Assembly: GCF_900109925.1 (NCBI RefSeq)
Contig: NZ_FOBW01000007.1
Span: forward strand, 182,161 to 246,160
Length of the DNA stretch: 64,000 nucleotides
Origin: Mesobacillus persicus
Lineage (GTDB): Bacteria > Bacillota > Bacilli > Bacillales > Cytobacillaceae
Direction: 5' to 3'
Below are positions 7,470 to 17,106 of the stretch, piece by piece. The translations under genes and the position numbers were made by a program. How positions within the stretch are numbered: the stretch's first letter is position 1; each line of letters opens with the position of its first letter. The notes under the pieces are model-generated. The model was given only the letters and a program-made list of their open reading frames with translations. It ran no database searches and was not told the origin of the DNA.

Positions 7470-8007
7470 ACGTTCGAAGCAGTTCATTTTGGCTTGTTTA
7501 GTACCGATTGGTATTTTATTGGGCATGACAATAACCCCGATATATACGCTTATCACAGGTGATGAAATTATCCTGCGTACTATTCCTGTCGATCCGACTG
7601 ATCTATTTCGAGGTGATTATGTTGTCCTACGCTATGAAGCGGAAGAAGTTCCAAGCTCTCTTTTAGAAAAGGAAGTGCGAACAGAGCTGGATATTGGCCG
7701 GTATGATCTAGAGGTATATGTGAGTTTAGACTATAAAAATGGTACTCATGCTCCAAGTAGCGTTAGCTTGAATCGGCCAGACTCTGGCTTATACCTAAAA
7801 GGGGAATTAAGCTATATTGGACCTTCTTGGAATGGTGGAGTGGAAGGTGCGGAAGTCGCATATATAAGTTATAGCCTTGATAAATATTTCGTCGAAGACA
7901 ATACAGGTCTAGATTTGGAGGAGGCATCTAGGCACGGCAATATTCTTGCAAAAGTAAAGGTGAAAAACGGTTATGCTTTTTTGACTGATGTTTCCATTGT
8001 TAGGTAG
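7462..8007 (+). CDS. GDYXXLXY domain protein
   Basis: 181 residues with one N-terminal hydrophobic segment (about 8-28) and the family motif RGDYVVLRYE near residue 50. The TTG at 7462 is preferred: AAAGGGGG at 7447-7453 is well spaced, and it overlaps the DUF2157 stop. An in-frame ATG at 7396 would lie deep inside the upstream gene. Function unknown; likely extracytoplasmic after the membrane anchor. Confidence 0.75.
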   Translation: MSKRSKQFILACLVPIGILLGMTITPIYTLITGDEIILRTIPVDPTDLFRGDYVVLRYEAEEVPSSLLEKEVRTELDIGRYDLEVYVSLDYKNGTHAPSSVSLNRPDSGLYLKGELSYIGPSWNGGVEGAEVAYISYSLDKYFVEDNTGLDLEEASRHGNILAKVKVKNGYAFLTDVSIVR

Positions 8008-8028
8008 CTAAAAAATAGGGACTGAACA

Positions 8029-8060
8029 AAGGGTGTAAAACTCGTTGTTCAGTCTTTTTT
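8029..8060 (+). terminator. terminator of the DUF2157 pair
   Basis: GACTGAACAA (8030-8039) pairs with TTGTTCAGTC (8045-8054), followed by six T. Confidence 0.8.
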
Positions 8061-8289
8061 AATAGGCGTAACCTGATTTTTCTAGTTTTAAGCCCAAAGA
8101 CCTATATAGATATAATCTTTTTGAAAGAAGGTAGTACTAAAGCTCCGGAAAAATAAATAAAAAAGATAGGTCCATGTACCATAGTAAACTATAACGAAAT
8201 AGTAATATTATTAACATTATAAAAAGTCTGATTATAAATACTATTTTGTGTTTTCCGGGCTAAAACTTTCATTCAAAGGAGTCGAGGAC

Positions 8290-10719
8290 ATGGGTAAAAA
8301 GTCGTTTAAAACTATTCTCGCGAGTGCAGCAGTTGCACTAGCACTTTCAGGCGCTGGAGTTGGGGCTGCAGCACCAGTAAATGCAATGCAAACGCCAAAA
8401 CTTGCGGAACTTGTAGGAGATTTTGATTTCTCCTCTTCAGCTAAAAAAACCGTAATCGTTGAGCTAACAGAACCATCTATTGTAGAAGCAAAACAGAAGG
8501 GGCAGAAGCAATCAAAGGCAAATCTATCAAAAGCTCGTAATCAAGTAAAATCACAAGTTGCTAAAGCGGTTAAAAATGCAAAAATAAATCGTGAATACGA
8601 TCACGTCTTTTCCGGGTTCTCTGTGGAACTTCCTGAAGAAGGAATTCCAGCATTACTTGCTATGCCTGGAGTTAAGGCTGTATACCCTGATGTTACCTAC
8701 ACAGTAACAAGTGTTGGCGAAGTTGAGGCAGTCTCTGAGGAAGTCTTTAGTCCAGAAATGTTTGATAGTGCGCCGTTTATCGGTTCTGATGAAGCGTGGG
8801 AAACAGGCTTCACAGGTGAAGGTGTGACAGTTGCGGTTATTGATACTGGAGCTGACTATACTCACCCAGACCTAGCACATGCCTTTGGAGAAAATAAAGG
8901 CTATGACTTTGTTGATAATGATAAGGATCCACAGGAAACACCAGCTGGTGACCCAAGAGGGGAGTCCACACAGCATGGTACCCACGTGTCTGGTACTGTT
9001 GCTGCGAATGGAAAAATTAAAGGAGTAGCCCCGGACGCAGAATTGCTTGCCTATCGTGTGCTTGGACCAGGTGGTAGTGGGACAACCCAGAACGTGATCG
9101 CTGGAATTGAGAAAGCGGTTGAAGATGGCGCAGACGTTATGAATCTTTCATTAGGAAATTCCTTAAATGATCCTGACTATGCAACGAGTATCGCATTAGA
9201 CTGGGCCATGTCTGAAGGGGTTGTCGCCATTACTTCCAACGGTAACAGTGGACCTAATAATTGGACAGTTGGTTCACCAGGAACATCGCGTGACGCAATT
9301 TCTGTAGGAGCGACACAACTCCCATTTAATCTTTATGATTCTACTCTTTCTACATCAGAGGGTGTATCCTACCCTTCTGCAAAAGTTATGGGCTTTCCGA
9401 GTGATGAAGAGTTGCTAGCTCTTAGTGGGAAAGAATATGAATTTGTTGACGTTGGTTTTGGTGCACCAGAAGATTTTGAAGGAAAAGACCTCATTGGTAA
9501 AATAGCGTTAATTAGCCGTGGTGGCTTTGCCTTTGTTGATAAAGCCACAAATGCTAAAAACGCAGGAGCAGTTGGAGCGATTATCTACAATAACCTAGCT
9601 GGTGAGCATGCAGATGTCCCTGGAATGGCTGTTCCAACAATTAAAACGACTCAAGAAGATGGACAAAAACTATTAGCTGAACTTGAAGCGGGCAACAACA
9701 AAGTATTATTTAATATCGAATTTGATTCAGAAGTAGGAGAATCAATGGCTGACTTCTCGTCCCGCGGTCCGGTAACAGGCACTTGGATGATTAAGCCAGA
9801 TGTTTCCGCTCCTGGGGTTAACATTACGAGTACGGTTCCAACGCATGACCCAGCAAATCCGTATGGTTATGCTGCTATGCAAGGGACTAGTATGGCGGCT
9901 CCGCACGTAGCCGGTGCAGCTGCTCTTATTCTTGATGCAAATCCTGAATGGGGTGTTGATGATGTAAAGGCGGCCTTGATGAATACAGCTGCAGATGTGA
10001 TTAATCCTAGCACAGGAAAACCATATCCACATAATTCTCAAGGTGCAGGAAGCATTCGGGTAGTTGATGCTATCAATACAGAAACATTAGCTGCTCCAGG
10101 AAGCCATTCATTTGGAACATTCCTTAAAACAAAAGGCAAGCAGGTAGAGAAGCAGCAATTTACTATTAAAAATCTGTCTGCAGAAAAGAAGAATTATAGC
10201 TTTGAAGTAAACATGGGTGAATACTCTGATGCGATTAAAGTATCGACAAGTAATAACTTGAAAGTAAACCCAGGTAAATCTCAGAACGTGAACTTAAATG
10301 TAAAAGTGGATGCTGGTCAGCTAGCACCAGGATATTATGAGGGTTCAATCACAATTAATGATGGCGAAGCAGCAATAGATGTACCGACAATTTTATTTGT
10401 ACAAGAACCGGATTATCCACGTGCAGAATACTTAGCTGTTTCACAGCAAGGCGAAAACTTCCAAATTCAAGGTCTATTCCCGGGTGGAGCTGAGCAGGTG
10501 AATTTCTTTGTCTATACATCCGATTCAAAGGGAGCAGTTGGAGAATATTTAGGAACCTTCGCTTCTTATGAGGAAGTGCCGGCAGGATATTCAACATTTG
10601 AATGGGATGGAGTTGTAAATGGCCAGAAGCTTCAGGCGGGTAATTATTACAACTTATATGTACAAGCAACCTATAAAAATCAAACTGATACTACCGGGGT
10701 AAATTTTCTCGTACGTTAA
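8290..10719 (+). CDS. vpr: Vpr-like extracellular subtilase (S8 serine protease)
   Basis: 809 residues. Signal peptide MGKKSFKTILASAAVALALS up to about VNA (residue 33); I9-type propeptide (about 45-130); S8 catalytic domain with D185 (VIDTGADYTHPDL), H229 (QHGTHVSGTV) and S534 (GTSMAAPHVAG); a PA insert (about 360-470); a beta-rich C-terminal region (about 600-809). Size and order match Bacillus Vpr (about 806 residues). ATG at 8290 has AAAGGAG 8 nt upstream; the longer in-frame ATG at 8248 would spoil the signal peptide. Stands alone with its own terminator. Confidence 0.88.
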   Translation: MGKKSFKTILASAAVALALSGAGVGAAAPVNAMQTPKLAELVGDFDFSSSAKKTVIVELTEPSIVEAKQKGQKQSKANLSKARNQVKSQVAKAVKNAKINREYDHVFSGFSVELPEEGIPALLAMPGVKAVYPDVTYTVTSVGEVEAVSEEVFSPEMFDSAPFIGSDEAWETGFTGEGVTVAVIDTGADYTHPDLAHAFGENKGYDFVDNDKDPQETPAGDPRGESTQHGTHVSGTVAANGKIKGVAPDAELLAYRVLGPGGSGTTQNVIAGIEKAVEDGADVMNLSLGNSLNDPDYATSIALDWAMSEGVVAITSNGNSGPNNWTVGSPGTSRDAISVGATQLPFNLYDSTLSTSEGVSYPSAKVMGFPSDEELLALSGKEYEFVDVGFGAPEDFEGKDLIGKIALISRGGFAFVDKATNAKNAGAVGAIIYNNLAGEHADVPGMAVPTIKTTQEDGQKLLAELEAGNNKVLFNIEFDSEVGESMADFSSRGPVTGTWMIKPDVSAPGVNITSTVPTHDPANPYGYAAMQGTSMAAPHVAGAAALILDANPEWGVDDVKAALMNTAADVINPSTGKPYPHNSQGAGSIRVVDAINTETLAAPGSHSFGTFLKTKGKQVEKQQFTIKNLSAEKKNYSFEVNMGEYSDAIKVSTSNNLKVNPGKSQNVNLNVKVDAGQLAPGYYEGSITINDGEAAIDVPTILFVQEPDYPRAEYLAVSQQGENFQIQGLFPGGAEQVNFFVYTSDSKGAVGEYLGTFASYEEVPAGYSTFEWDGVVNGQKLQAGNYYNLYVQATYKNQTDTTGVNFLVR

Positions 10720-10756
10720 ATAGAAAATAGGTAGTTCCATCAGAATTGACTAAAAA

Positions 10757-10790
10757 TCGTTTGGATTTTCGTATCCAAACGGTTTTTTTT
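10757..10790 (+). terminator. vpr terminator
   Basis: CGTTTGGAT (10758-10766) pairs with ATCCAAACG (10773-10781), followed by eight T. Confidence 0.85.
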
Positions 10791-10853
10791 GCTTTCCTAG
10801 GCAAATTGGTTGGTAATAATTTCTTGGAGAGCGAACGGGCTCACCCGACTACA

Positions 10854-10890
10854 CCTTGTCGCATACGATGCACTAAAACGACAAGGGAGG
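10854..10890 (+). promoter_or_regulatory. hairpin touching the ribosome site of the DUF1906 gene
   Basis: CCTTGTCG (10854-10861) and CGACAAGG (10879-10886) form a perfect 8-bp stem with a 17-nt loop; its 3' arm contains the first bases of AAGGGAGG, the ribosome site of the gene behind it. Confidence 0.4.
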
Positions 10891-10900
10891 TGTGACATTT

Positions 10901-12070
10901 TTGGGAAGCAATAGGATTTTACCTTTAGTTATTACAGGGTTTCTTGCTGTTATGATCTCAATTTGTGCGTTCTTTCTGATTGGGAACAACAATTCTTCTG
11001 AGCCTACTACAGGAGAAACCAGTGAGACAGAGCAAAAGACAACTTCGAATGATAAAACAAATCAAGGTGGAACGTCCGGAGATAGCGATATAACAAATAA
11101 TGTAGAGAATAATGTAGATGGAGAAGAAGCAGATATCAATAACTCAATTAACAATAACCTTCAAAATAGTAGCGAAAATCAAATCGATAACAGTATAACT
11201 AACAATGTTGAAGTCAATGTAGATGTCAATGTAACCAATAACATCTCGAATAATGTTGAGGGACAAAAAGACTCTAATTCTAGCAATGATGGTGACAATA
11301 GTAACAACAATAATGGAGACAGTAATAGTGGTGAAAATGGAAACAGCGGAGATGACTCCAACGGAGATAATAATGATGGGAATAATAACGGCAATAACAA
11401 TGAGGATGAGAATACCAACCAAGAGGAAATCATCTGGGGAGTCGATTCAGCTAGTCTAACGACAGAAGATATGATTGCGTGTGTAGAAGATAACTTTGGA
11501 TCCCCTGATATTTGGGGTCGCTATTTAGGTGATAAAGAAGGTGTATCACGAGGGTTAACCTCGGATGAAATAGAGCTTTTACAATCTAACGATATTAGAA
11601 TCCTAGTTATATGGAATCACTTTGAGAATGCCACTGGCTTTGATAATGGTCAGAGTGAAGCAGAAGAAGCGATTCAAATGGCACAAGACTTAGGTGTTCC
11701 AGAGGGTGTCGCTATCTTTGCAGATATTGAACCTAATTATCCTGTAGACTCAGAGTTTATCAGAGGTTGGTTCGAGACAATGAATGAGTCCCAATATACT
11801 CCAGGTTTTTATGGTGTATTCGATCCAGAGCGAGACTTATATGCCGCTTATGAACAAGCGGGAGCAGACAATGGTCAACTGCTCGAGAATGCTTATGTAT
11901 GGACGGCCGCGCCTAATAATGGTATTACAACAGAAGATAACGCTCCTGAGTATCAGCCACAAGCACCTGAAAACGCACAGATTGGTGGATGGCAATATGG
12001 TTTAGATGCGCAAGCATGTAACATAGATACGAATCTTTTCAATAGTGAGCTATTAGATGTGCTATGGTGA
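10901..12070 (+). CDS. secreted DUF1906 (Rv2525c-like, glycoside-hydrolase-fold) protein with Asn-rich linker
   Basis: 389 residues: N-terminal signal anchor (about 5-27), an Asn/Ser/Asp/Gly-rich low-complexity linker (about 30-175) with repeated NNVE/NNIS-type units, then a DUF1906 domain (about 176-389; IWGVDSASLTTEDMIACVED, GVAIFADIEPNYP, IGGWQYGLDAQACNIDTNLF). The fold is a TIM-barrel related to GH25-type lysozymes; acidic residues at FADIEP are candidate active-site residues. TTG at 10901 is 8 nt behind AAGGGAGGTG; GTG at 10892 overlaps the ribosome site. Cell-wall action is inferred. Confidence 0.75.
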   Translation: MGSNRILPLVITGFLAVMISICAFFLIGNNNSSEPTTGETSETEQKTTSNDKTNQGGTSGDSDITNNVENNVDGEEADINNSINNNLQNSSENQIDNSITNNVEVNVDVNVTNNISNNVEGQKDSNSSNDGDNSNNNNGDSNSGENGNSGDDSNGDNNDGNNNGNNNEDENTNQEEIIWGVDSASLTTEDMIACVEDNFGSPDIWGRYLGDKEGVSRGLTSDEIELLQSNDIRILVIWNHFENATGFDNGQSEAEEAIQMAQDLGVPEGVAIFADIEPNYPVDSEFIRGWFETMNESQYTPGFYGVFDPERDLYAAYEQAGADNGQLLENAYVWTAAPNNGITTEDNAPEYQPQAPENAQIGGWQYGLDAQACNIDTNLFNSELLDVLW

Positions 12071-12092
12071 TTCTTCGGGAAATCTAATAGTA

Positions 12093-12132
12093 GAGGGAAA
12101 CGTTTTGTGGTTTAAGCCCAATCGTTTCCCTC
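12093..12132. terminator. terminator between convergent genes
   Basis: GAGGGAAACG (12093-12102) pairs with CGTTTCCCTC (12123-12132), followed by TTCTTGTTT. Confidence 0.7.
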
Positions 12133-12139
12133 TTCTTGT

Positions 12140-12262
12140 TTATTTATTACGGTTTGTCGGAAGCTTTTCACTTGGGTTATTCTTCCCTTGGCGCTTACGA
12201 TTTTGCTCATCTTTTTGTTGTTTATCATGAAGCTTATTTAAAAATTCATTTGTGCTATCCAT
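12140..12262 (-). CDS. DUF4023 small protein
   Basis: 40 residues: MDSTNEFLNKLHDKQQKDEQ, then NRKRQGKNNPSEKLPTNRNK. The pattern (helical N-terminus, KRQGKNNP, short tail) matches the DUF4023 family of small Bacillaceae proteins of unknown function. ATG at 12262 has AAGGAGG about 8 nt upstream. Confidence 0.75.
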   Translation of the reverse strand: MDSTNEFLNKLHDKQQKDEQNRKRQGKNNPSEKLPTNRNK

Positions 12263-12414
12263 AATGACCCTCCTTGATATGATTCTGTTTTTACTTTAAC
12301 CATTTCGGTGGAAAACATACTGCACGGGAATGGAAGCAAAGAAAATGGAAAAAATAAATGAACAGACCTGGACCTTATCATCGATACGATTGTCCCAATA
12401 AAGGAGTTTTAAGA

Positions 12415-12933
12415 ATGGAAGCTGCAGAAATTGTAAAAGCCAATTATGACGAAGTTCCTGTGATTACCGAAATGTTTGAGGATTGCAAAGCTTATCTGGA
12501 AAGTCGTGGTATTCTGCAATGGGATGATCAATATCCAAGTCAGGAATACTTTGAGAAAAAGTTCGCTGGTGAAAATTTATTCGTACTTAAAAGAAATGGA
12601 GAGATCCAAGGGGCAATGGTACTTGATGAATGGCAAACCCCTGAGTGGGAGAGTGCGGATTGGACAGTAGTAAAAGGGAATCCACTAATTCTGCATTCAT
12701 TCTGTGTACACCCTTCAACTCAAGGCTTAGGATATGGAGGACAAATGCTCCAGTTCGCGGAAGACTTCACAATCGAACAAGGTTACCCTGCTCTTCGGCT
12801 GGATACATATGCTGGCAATATGTCTGCTGTCCGCTTTTATGAAAAAAGAGGGTATAAAAGAACTGGAGAGGTAGAATTAACAGGAAAACCAGAAGGACAT
12901 GAGAAATATTACTGTTATGAGAAACTGTTTTAA
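12415..12933 (+). CDS. GNAT family N-acetyltransferase
   Basis: 172 residues. Acetyl-CoA binding region VHPSTQGLGYGGQMLQFAED (about 100-119) and C-terminal NMSAVRFYEKRGYKRTGEVE are standard GNAT motifs; substrate cannot be told. ATG at 12415 has AAGGAG 8 nt upstream; an in-frame ATG at 12358 lacks a site. Monocistronic. Confidence 0.8.
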   Translation: MEAAEIVKANYDEVPVITEMFEDCKAYLESRGILQWDDQYPSQEYFEKKFAGENLFVLKRNGEIQGAMVLDEWQTPEWESADWTVVKGNPLILHSFCVHPSTQGLGYGGQMLQFAEDFTIEQGYPALRLDTYAGNMSAVRFYEKRGYKRTGEVELTGKPEGHEKYYCYEKLF

Positions 12934-12939
12934 GCAAAT

Positions 12940-12985
12940 GGGGCCTGCCCACTTTTCTTAATGAAAAGAGGTTAGGTCTCTTTTT
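12940..12985 (+). terminator. weak terminator-like hairpin
   Basis: ACTTTTC and GAAAAG pair around TTAAT, with flanking partial pairing, followed by CTCTTTTT. Confidence 0.35.
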
Positions 12986-13073
12986 ATGTTAACATGATTA
13001 TAGAATTTCTACGCCTTTAGAAAGCGCTATAATAAAATAGAGATAGGGTTTAAGCTCTAGGGGGACAGATTAG

Positions 13074-15284
13074 ATGAGTAGTGTAAAATGGGGTAACCGT
13101 TATGTTATATATGCAATCGGAATCTTGGTGCTTTCAGGCCTTCTTGATTTATATATCTTTTATCTATCCTCGATGCCCGGAAAGACCCCAATTTTGTTTA
13201 AGTTGGTATTAAACATTGTTGTCCTTTTTATCTTTTGGCGATTAATTTCTGGCATCAATAAATATGAAGCAGAACTACAGGGGAATCGTAAGAGGTTAAA
13301 AAACATCTTTGATACTCTCGATGTGGCGATTTGGTCTCACGATCTTAAAACGGATGCCCTGTTGATAACAACTGGAATTGAAAAGTTATATGGCTATTCC
13401 TCTGATTATTTTTACCAGGATCATGAGCTCTGGAAAAAGGTGATTCTCCCCGATGATGCACAGGTTTTAGCTGAACGAGAAAAGAAATTAGCACAAGGAG
13501 AACCAGTGACGAGTGAGTACCGAATTATCCGTGCAGATGGTGAAGTGCGTTGGATTCAAGATAGAGGCATACCCAGCCTAAATCAATTGGGAGAACTAGT
13601 TGATTTTAATAGCGTTTTATTTGATATTACTGATCGTAAAGAGAGTGAAGGGCTGTATCATAGTCTTGTTGAGATGTCTTCTGACCTTGTGGCAGTTTAT
13701 AGTAGGGGAAAGTTAGACTATATCAATGAAGCAGGATGTAAGCTCTTTAAGGCGGACAACCAACAGGATCTTATCGGGCAGCCGATATCTAAGTTGATTC
13801 CTTCCAATATTCTAACTCAATTAAAGTTACGTCAACTTTCTTTAGATGAAAATACTGAAGAGAAGATGTCCTTTGAATTTATGATAAATGATTTTGACGG
13901 TCAAAAAATAGATTTAGAAATGACCGCGGTTCCGATTCTCTATGAAGGAAGAATGGCTGAACAAATTGTTGGAAGGAATATCTCCCAACGAAAACAGGCA
14001 GAAGAGACCATTAGGCGGATGGCTTACTATGATGTACTCACAGATCTTCCAAATAGATATTTGTTTAGACGACAGTTGAGTGCAGCGTTAAGTGAAATAG
14101 GGGATCAATTCATTGCTATATTGTTCCTGGACTTAGATCGCTTTAAAATTATTAATGACACGAAAGGCCATTTTATTGGAGATCAATTACTAAAGGTTGT
14201 TGCAACAAAGTTGGAAGAAGCTGTTAATCTTGATGGTATGGTCGCACGAAATGGTGGCGACGAATTTATAGTTTTGCTGGAAAATACCAACCGTGAAAAG
14301 ACAGAGGAAGTTGCTCAGCGGATTCTTGACCAATTTTCACAAGGAATGGATGTAGCAGGACAAGATTTTTATGTTACGACCAGCATTGGAATTAGTCTTG
14401 CACCTGTCGATGGAGAGGATGAGGAAACGTTATTAAAACATGCTGACACAGCCATGTATTTGGCAAAAGACCGAGGGAAGAACAACTACCAATTCTATAC
14501 AAACAAACTTCAGGAACTGTCTTTATGGAAATTGGAAATAGAGAATGGTTTGAGAAAAGCTTTGGAGAATCACCAGTTTGAGCTTCATTTTCAACCACAA
14601 TTTGAGATGGAAACAGGGATGATTGTAGGAGTTGAAGCTCTCGTACGTTGGCAACACCCTGATAAGGGTCTGGTATCACCGGCAGAATTTATTTCTCTTG
14701 CTGAGGAAACAGGACTTATTGTTCCCCTCGGTTATTGGGTATTAAAAGAAGCATGTCTACAAAATAAACGTTGGCAAAATAGCGGGTACAATCCTATGGT
14801 CATCTCAGTCAATGTTTCAGTCCGTCAACTTCAAAATGAAAATTTTGTTGAGATGGTGAAAGATATTCTCTGCCAAACAAATCTAGACCCCTGTTATTTG
14901 GAACTAGAAATTACGGAAAGTATGATGTTAACTCAAGAAAGTTCCACTTCTCTGTTAAAACAGTTAAACGAGTTAGGCGTTTCCGTTGCCATTGATGATT
15001 TTGGGACAGGTTATTCATCCTTATGCCGTTTGAAGCAGCTACCGATAGATCGAATTAAAATTGACAAATCATTTGTAGATGATATTGACCATCATCCAAA
15101 TCAAGGTGCCATGGTCAAGACTATTATTGATATGGGACATAATTTAGGATTCAGGGTAATTGCCGAGGGAATCGAAACGCAAGCTCAGGCTGATTTTCTA
15201 ATGAAACACGAATGTCTACATGGACAAGGCTATTATTTTAGCAAACCACTACCTGCTGTGCAGGTTGAAAAGCTTTTTAATTAG
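13074..15284 (+). CDS. membrane PAS-PAS-GGDEF-EAL cyclic-di-GMP protein
   Basis: 736 residues. Two N-terminal membrane helices (about 11-30 and 40-60), two PAS domains (about 75-190, 195-305), GGDEF domain with intact GGDEF at 394-398, and EAL domain with EAL at 521-523 and DDFGTGYSSL near 640. Both active-site signatures are intact, so it may make and/or break cyclic-di-GMP in response to a PAS-sensed signal; dual proteins usually favour one activity. A cre-like GAAAGCGCT lies in the promoter area near 13020. Own terminator. Confidence 0.88.
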   Translation: MSSVKWGNRYVIYAIGILVLSGLLDLYIFYLSSMPGKTPILFKLVLNIVVLFIFWRLISGINKYEAELQGNRKRLKNIFDTLDVAIWSHDLKTDALLITTGIEKLYGYSSDYFYQDHELWKKVILPDDAQVLAEREKKLAQGEPVTSEYRIIRADGEVRWIQDRGIPSLNQLGELVDFNSVLFDITDRKESEGLYHSLVEMSSDLVAVYSRGKLDYINEAGCKLFKADNQQDLIGQPISKLIPSNILTQLKLRQLSLDENTEEKMSFEFMINDFDGQKIDLEMTAVPILYEGRMAEQIVGRNISQRKQAEETIRRMAYYDVLTDLPNRYLFRRQLSAALSEIGDQFIAILFLDLDRFKIINDTKGHFIGDQLLKVVATKLEEAVNLDGMVARNGGDEFIVLLENTNREKTEEVAQRILDQFSQGMDVAGQDFYVTTSIGISLAPVDGEDEETLLKHADTAMYLAKDRGKNNYQFYTNKLQELSLWKLEIENGLRKALENHQFELHFQPQFEMETGMIVGVEALVRWQHPDKGLVSPAEFISLAEETGLIVPLGYWVLKEACLQNKRWQNSGYNPMVISVNVSVRQLQNENFVEMVKDILCQTNLDPCYLELEITESMMLTQESSTSLLKQLNELGVSVAIDDFGTGYSSLCRLKQLPIDRIKIDKSFVDDIDHHPNQGAMVKTIIDMGHNLGFRVIAEGIETQAQADFLMKHECLHGQGYYFSKPLPAVQVEKLFN

Positions 15285-15287
15285 CAT

Positions 15288-15326
15288 AAAACTTCTCATG
15301 CCGTATTTACATGAGGAGTTTTTTAT
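15288..15326 (+). terminator. terminator of the GGDEF-EAL gene
   Basis: AAAACTTCTCATG (15288-15300) pairs with CATGAGGAGTTTT (15310-15322), followed by TT. Confidence 0.8.
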
Positions 15327-15651
15327 CTTATGTTTACCTCTTTTCCTTCACTTCTTGTAAAAATTCAAACATGAAAAATCTGAACGGGTTGGTGACTTTT
15401 GTTTTGAGATGGCTGTTTTCGTAAGAATTGTTGTTAGTAGTTAGGGAAATTAGGAAATCCAGAATCAAATGTTGCTGAGGGAAAGGTTAAGTATCTTACA
15501 GAATTTCCCGAACACGAAAGCCCACTTCTTCAGGGGTGGGATGAAAGTGAGGTCGAACAAGGTATGTCTTCAGACATATCAATTGTTCAAATTTTTTGTT
15601 GCGAACGTGCGTTCCTAACTGATAAAATATAGTCAACAGGAGGTGAGTACG

Positions 15652-17106
15652 TTGGCTAAGTCTAAAACTCCAAGTTATGTTTTAACATTGAGGTTAAAAA
15701 CTGAAATATATCAGGAACACAAATTATCCAAAAGATTCGAATTGGCTAGAAGCATCTACAATGCCTGTTTAGGTGAATTGTACAAAAGATATGCAGCTTT
15801 AAAACAATCTAAGCGGTATAAAATTGTTTGTAAAATGGAAAAAGGCAAAGAGCGAAATAAACTTTTTTCAATACTGAACAAGGAGTTTGGTTTAGTCGAG
15901 TATTCACTACATGAATTTGTAAAGCCTATGCAACATCAATTAAAGAAGAATATAGATGCTTTCACTAGTCAAAAGGTTGCCACAAGAGCTTTCAAGGCAT
16001 TCGAAACACTAATGTTTAAACGAGGTAAGAAAGTACATTTTAAAAAGTACGGTGAAATGTATTCTGTTGAGGGAAAATCTAATTCAACAGGTATTAGATA
16101 CAAGAACGGCAATGTTTTGTGGAATGGTCTTGTTCTTCGAACAATTGTTAAAAAGAATGACGTTTATTCTTATATAGCTCTTAAAGATAAAATTAAATTT
16201 GTTAGGATTAAAAGAGAATGGATAATGAATAAATTTGTATACTACGCACAGTTGGTGCTCGAAGGTACGCCTCCGAAAAAATACAATTCCGAAGGAATTA
16301 AAGATGGGGGCTCTGCACGAAAAAGAGTAGGCATCGACATAGGTACTTCTACTGTAGCAGTTTGTTCTGAAACTAATGTTATCTTGACTGAATTAGCACC
16401 AAACGTTGCCCAATTGGATAAAAACATAAGAAATATACAAAGAAGTTTAGATAGAAGCAAAAGAGCAACTAACCCATTGAAATATAAAGAAGACGGTACC
16501 ATTAACAAGAGCAATAAAGACAAATGGATATATTCTAAACGATACATGAAAAATAAGGCTCAACTAAAAGAGCTGCAGAGATTAAATAGAGTGAAAAGAA
16601 AACAGGATCACGAAATACTTTCCAACACCATTCTCTCATTAGGTGATATTATTTTTGTCGAAACAATGAGTTTTAAAGGACTCCAAAGAAAAGTAAAAGA
16701 AACAGCGGTCAATGATAAAGGTAAATTCAAGAAAAAGAAAAGGTTCGGGAGAACAATTGCCAATCGAGCACCTTCGATGCTTTTAGAGATTTTAGAACGT
16801 AAACTTAAATACATAGATAAAAGTTTAAACAAGGTAAACACGGCTCTTGTAAAAGCAAGTCAGTACAATCATTTAACTAATTCATATGAAAAGAAACGCC
16901 TTAATGATAGATGGAATGATTTTGGTTTTTGCAAAATACAAAGAGATTTATATTCTGCATTTTTGTTAATGAACTGTAAGGATAACTTAAATGAAATAGA
17001 TAGAGATATGTGTAATCAGAATTTCGAGCAATTTAGGTCCGTACACAATTTGGAGATAGAACGATTGAAATTGAAAGAAAAAAACCCCGTTAGTATGGGT
17101 GTTTAA
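15652..17106 (+). CDS. tnpB: TnpB-like RNA-guided nuclease (IS605 OrfB)
   Basis: 484 residues from TTG at 15652 (AGGAGGTG 8 nt upstream; GTG at 15643 overlaps the site). RuvC-type residues are all present: D229 in GIDIGTSTVAV, E337 in FVETMSFKGL, D432 in QRDLYSAFLL. The zinc-ribbon with two CxxC pairs normally between the second and third motif is not visible; the region reads KASQYNHLTNSYEKKRLNDR instead. TnpB proteins cut DNA with an omega RNA copied from the right end of the element. Catalysis seems intact, so this is not an obvious nuclease-dead TldR form. Confidence 0.75.
   Translation: MAKSKTPSYVLTLRLKTEIYQEHKLSKRFELARSIYNACLGELYKRYAALKQSKRYKIVCKMEKGKERNKLFSILNKEFGLVEYSLHEFVKPMQHQLKKNIDAFTSQKVATRAFKAFETLMFKRGKKVHFKKYGEMYSVEGKSNSTGIRYKNGNVLWNGLVLRTIVKKNDVYSYIALKDKIKFVRIKREWIMNKFVYYAQLVLEGTPPKKYNSEGIKDGGSARKRVGIDIGTSTVAVCSETNVILTELAPNVAQLDKNIRNIQRSLDRSKRATNPLKYKEDGTINKSNKDKWIYSKRYMKNKAQLKELQRLNRVKRKQDHEILSNTILSLGDIIFVETMSFKGLQRKVKETAVNDKGKFKKKKRFGRTIANRAPSMLLEILERKLKYIDKSLNKVNTALVKASQYNHLTNSYEKKRLNDRWNDFGFCKIQRDLYSAFLLMNCKDNLNEIDRDMCNQNFEQFRSVHNLEIERLKLKEKNPVSMGV

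Noticed and set aside
11144..11433. Antisense frames of 84-92 residues in the DUF1906 gene
   Set aside because: Mirror images of the Asn/Ser-rich linker; AAT/AAC codons read backwards give Ile/Val/Leu runs.
12476..12842. Extra forward frames inside the GNAT gene
   Set aside because: Shadows in other frames of a clear acetyltransferase.
13017..13032. cre site before the GGDEF-EAL gene
   Set aside because: Only the core GAAAGCGCT fits; both outer positions differ, so not called as a separate feature.
15652..17106. Nuclease-dead TnpB (TldR) regulator
   Set aside because: All three RuvC acidic residues appear to be present.
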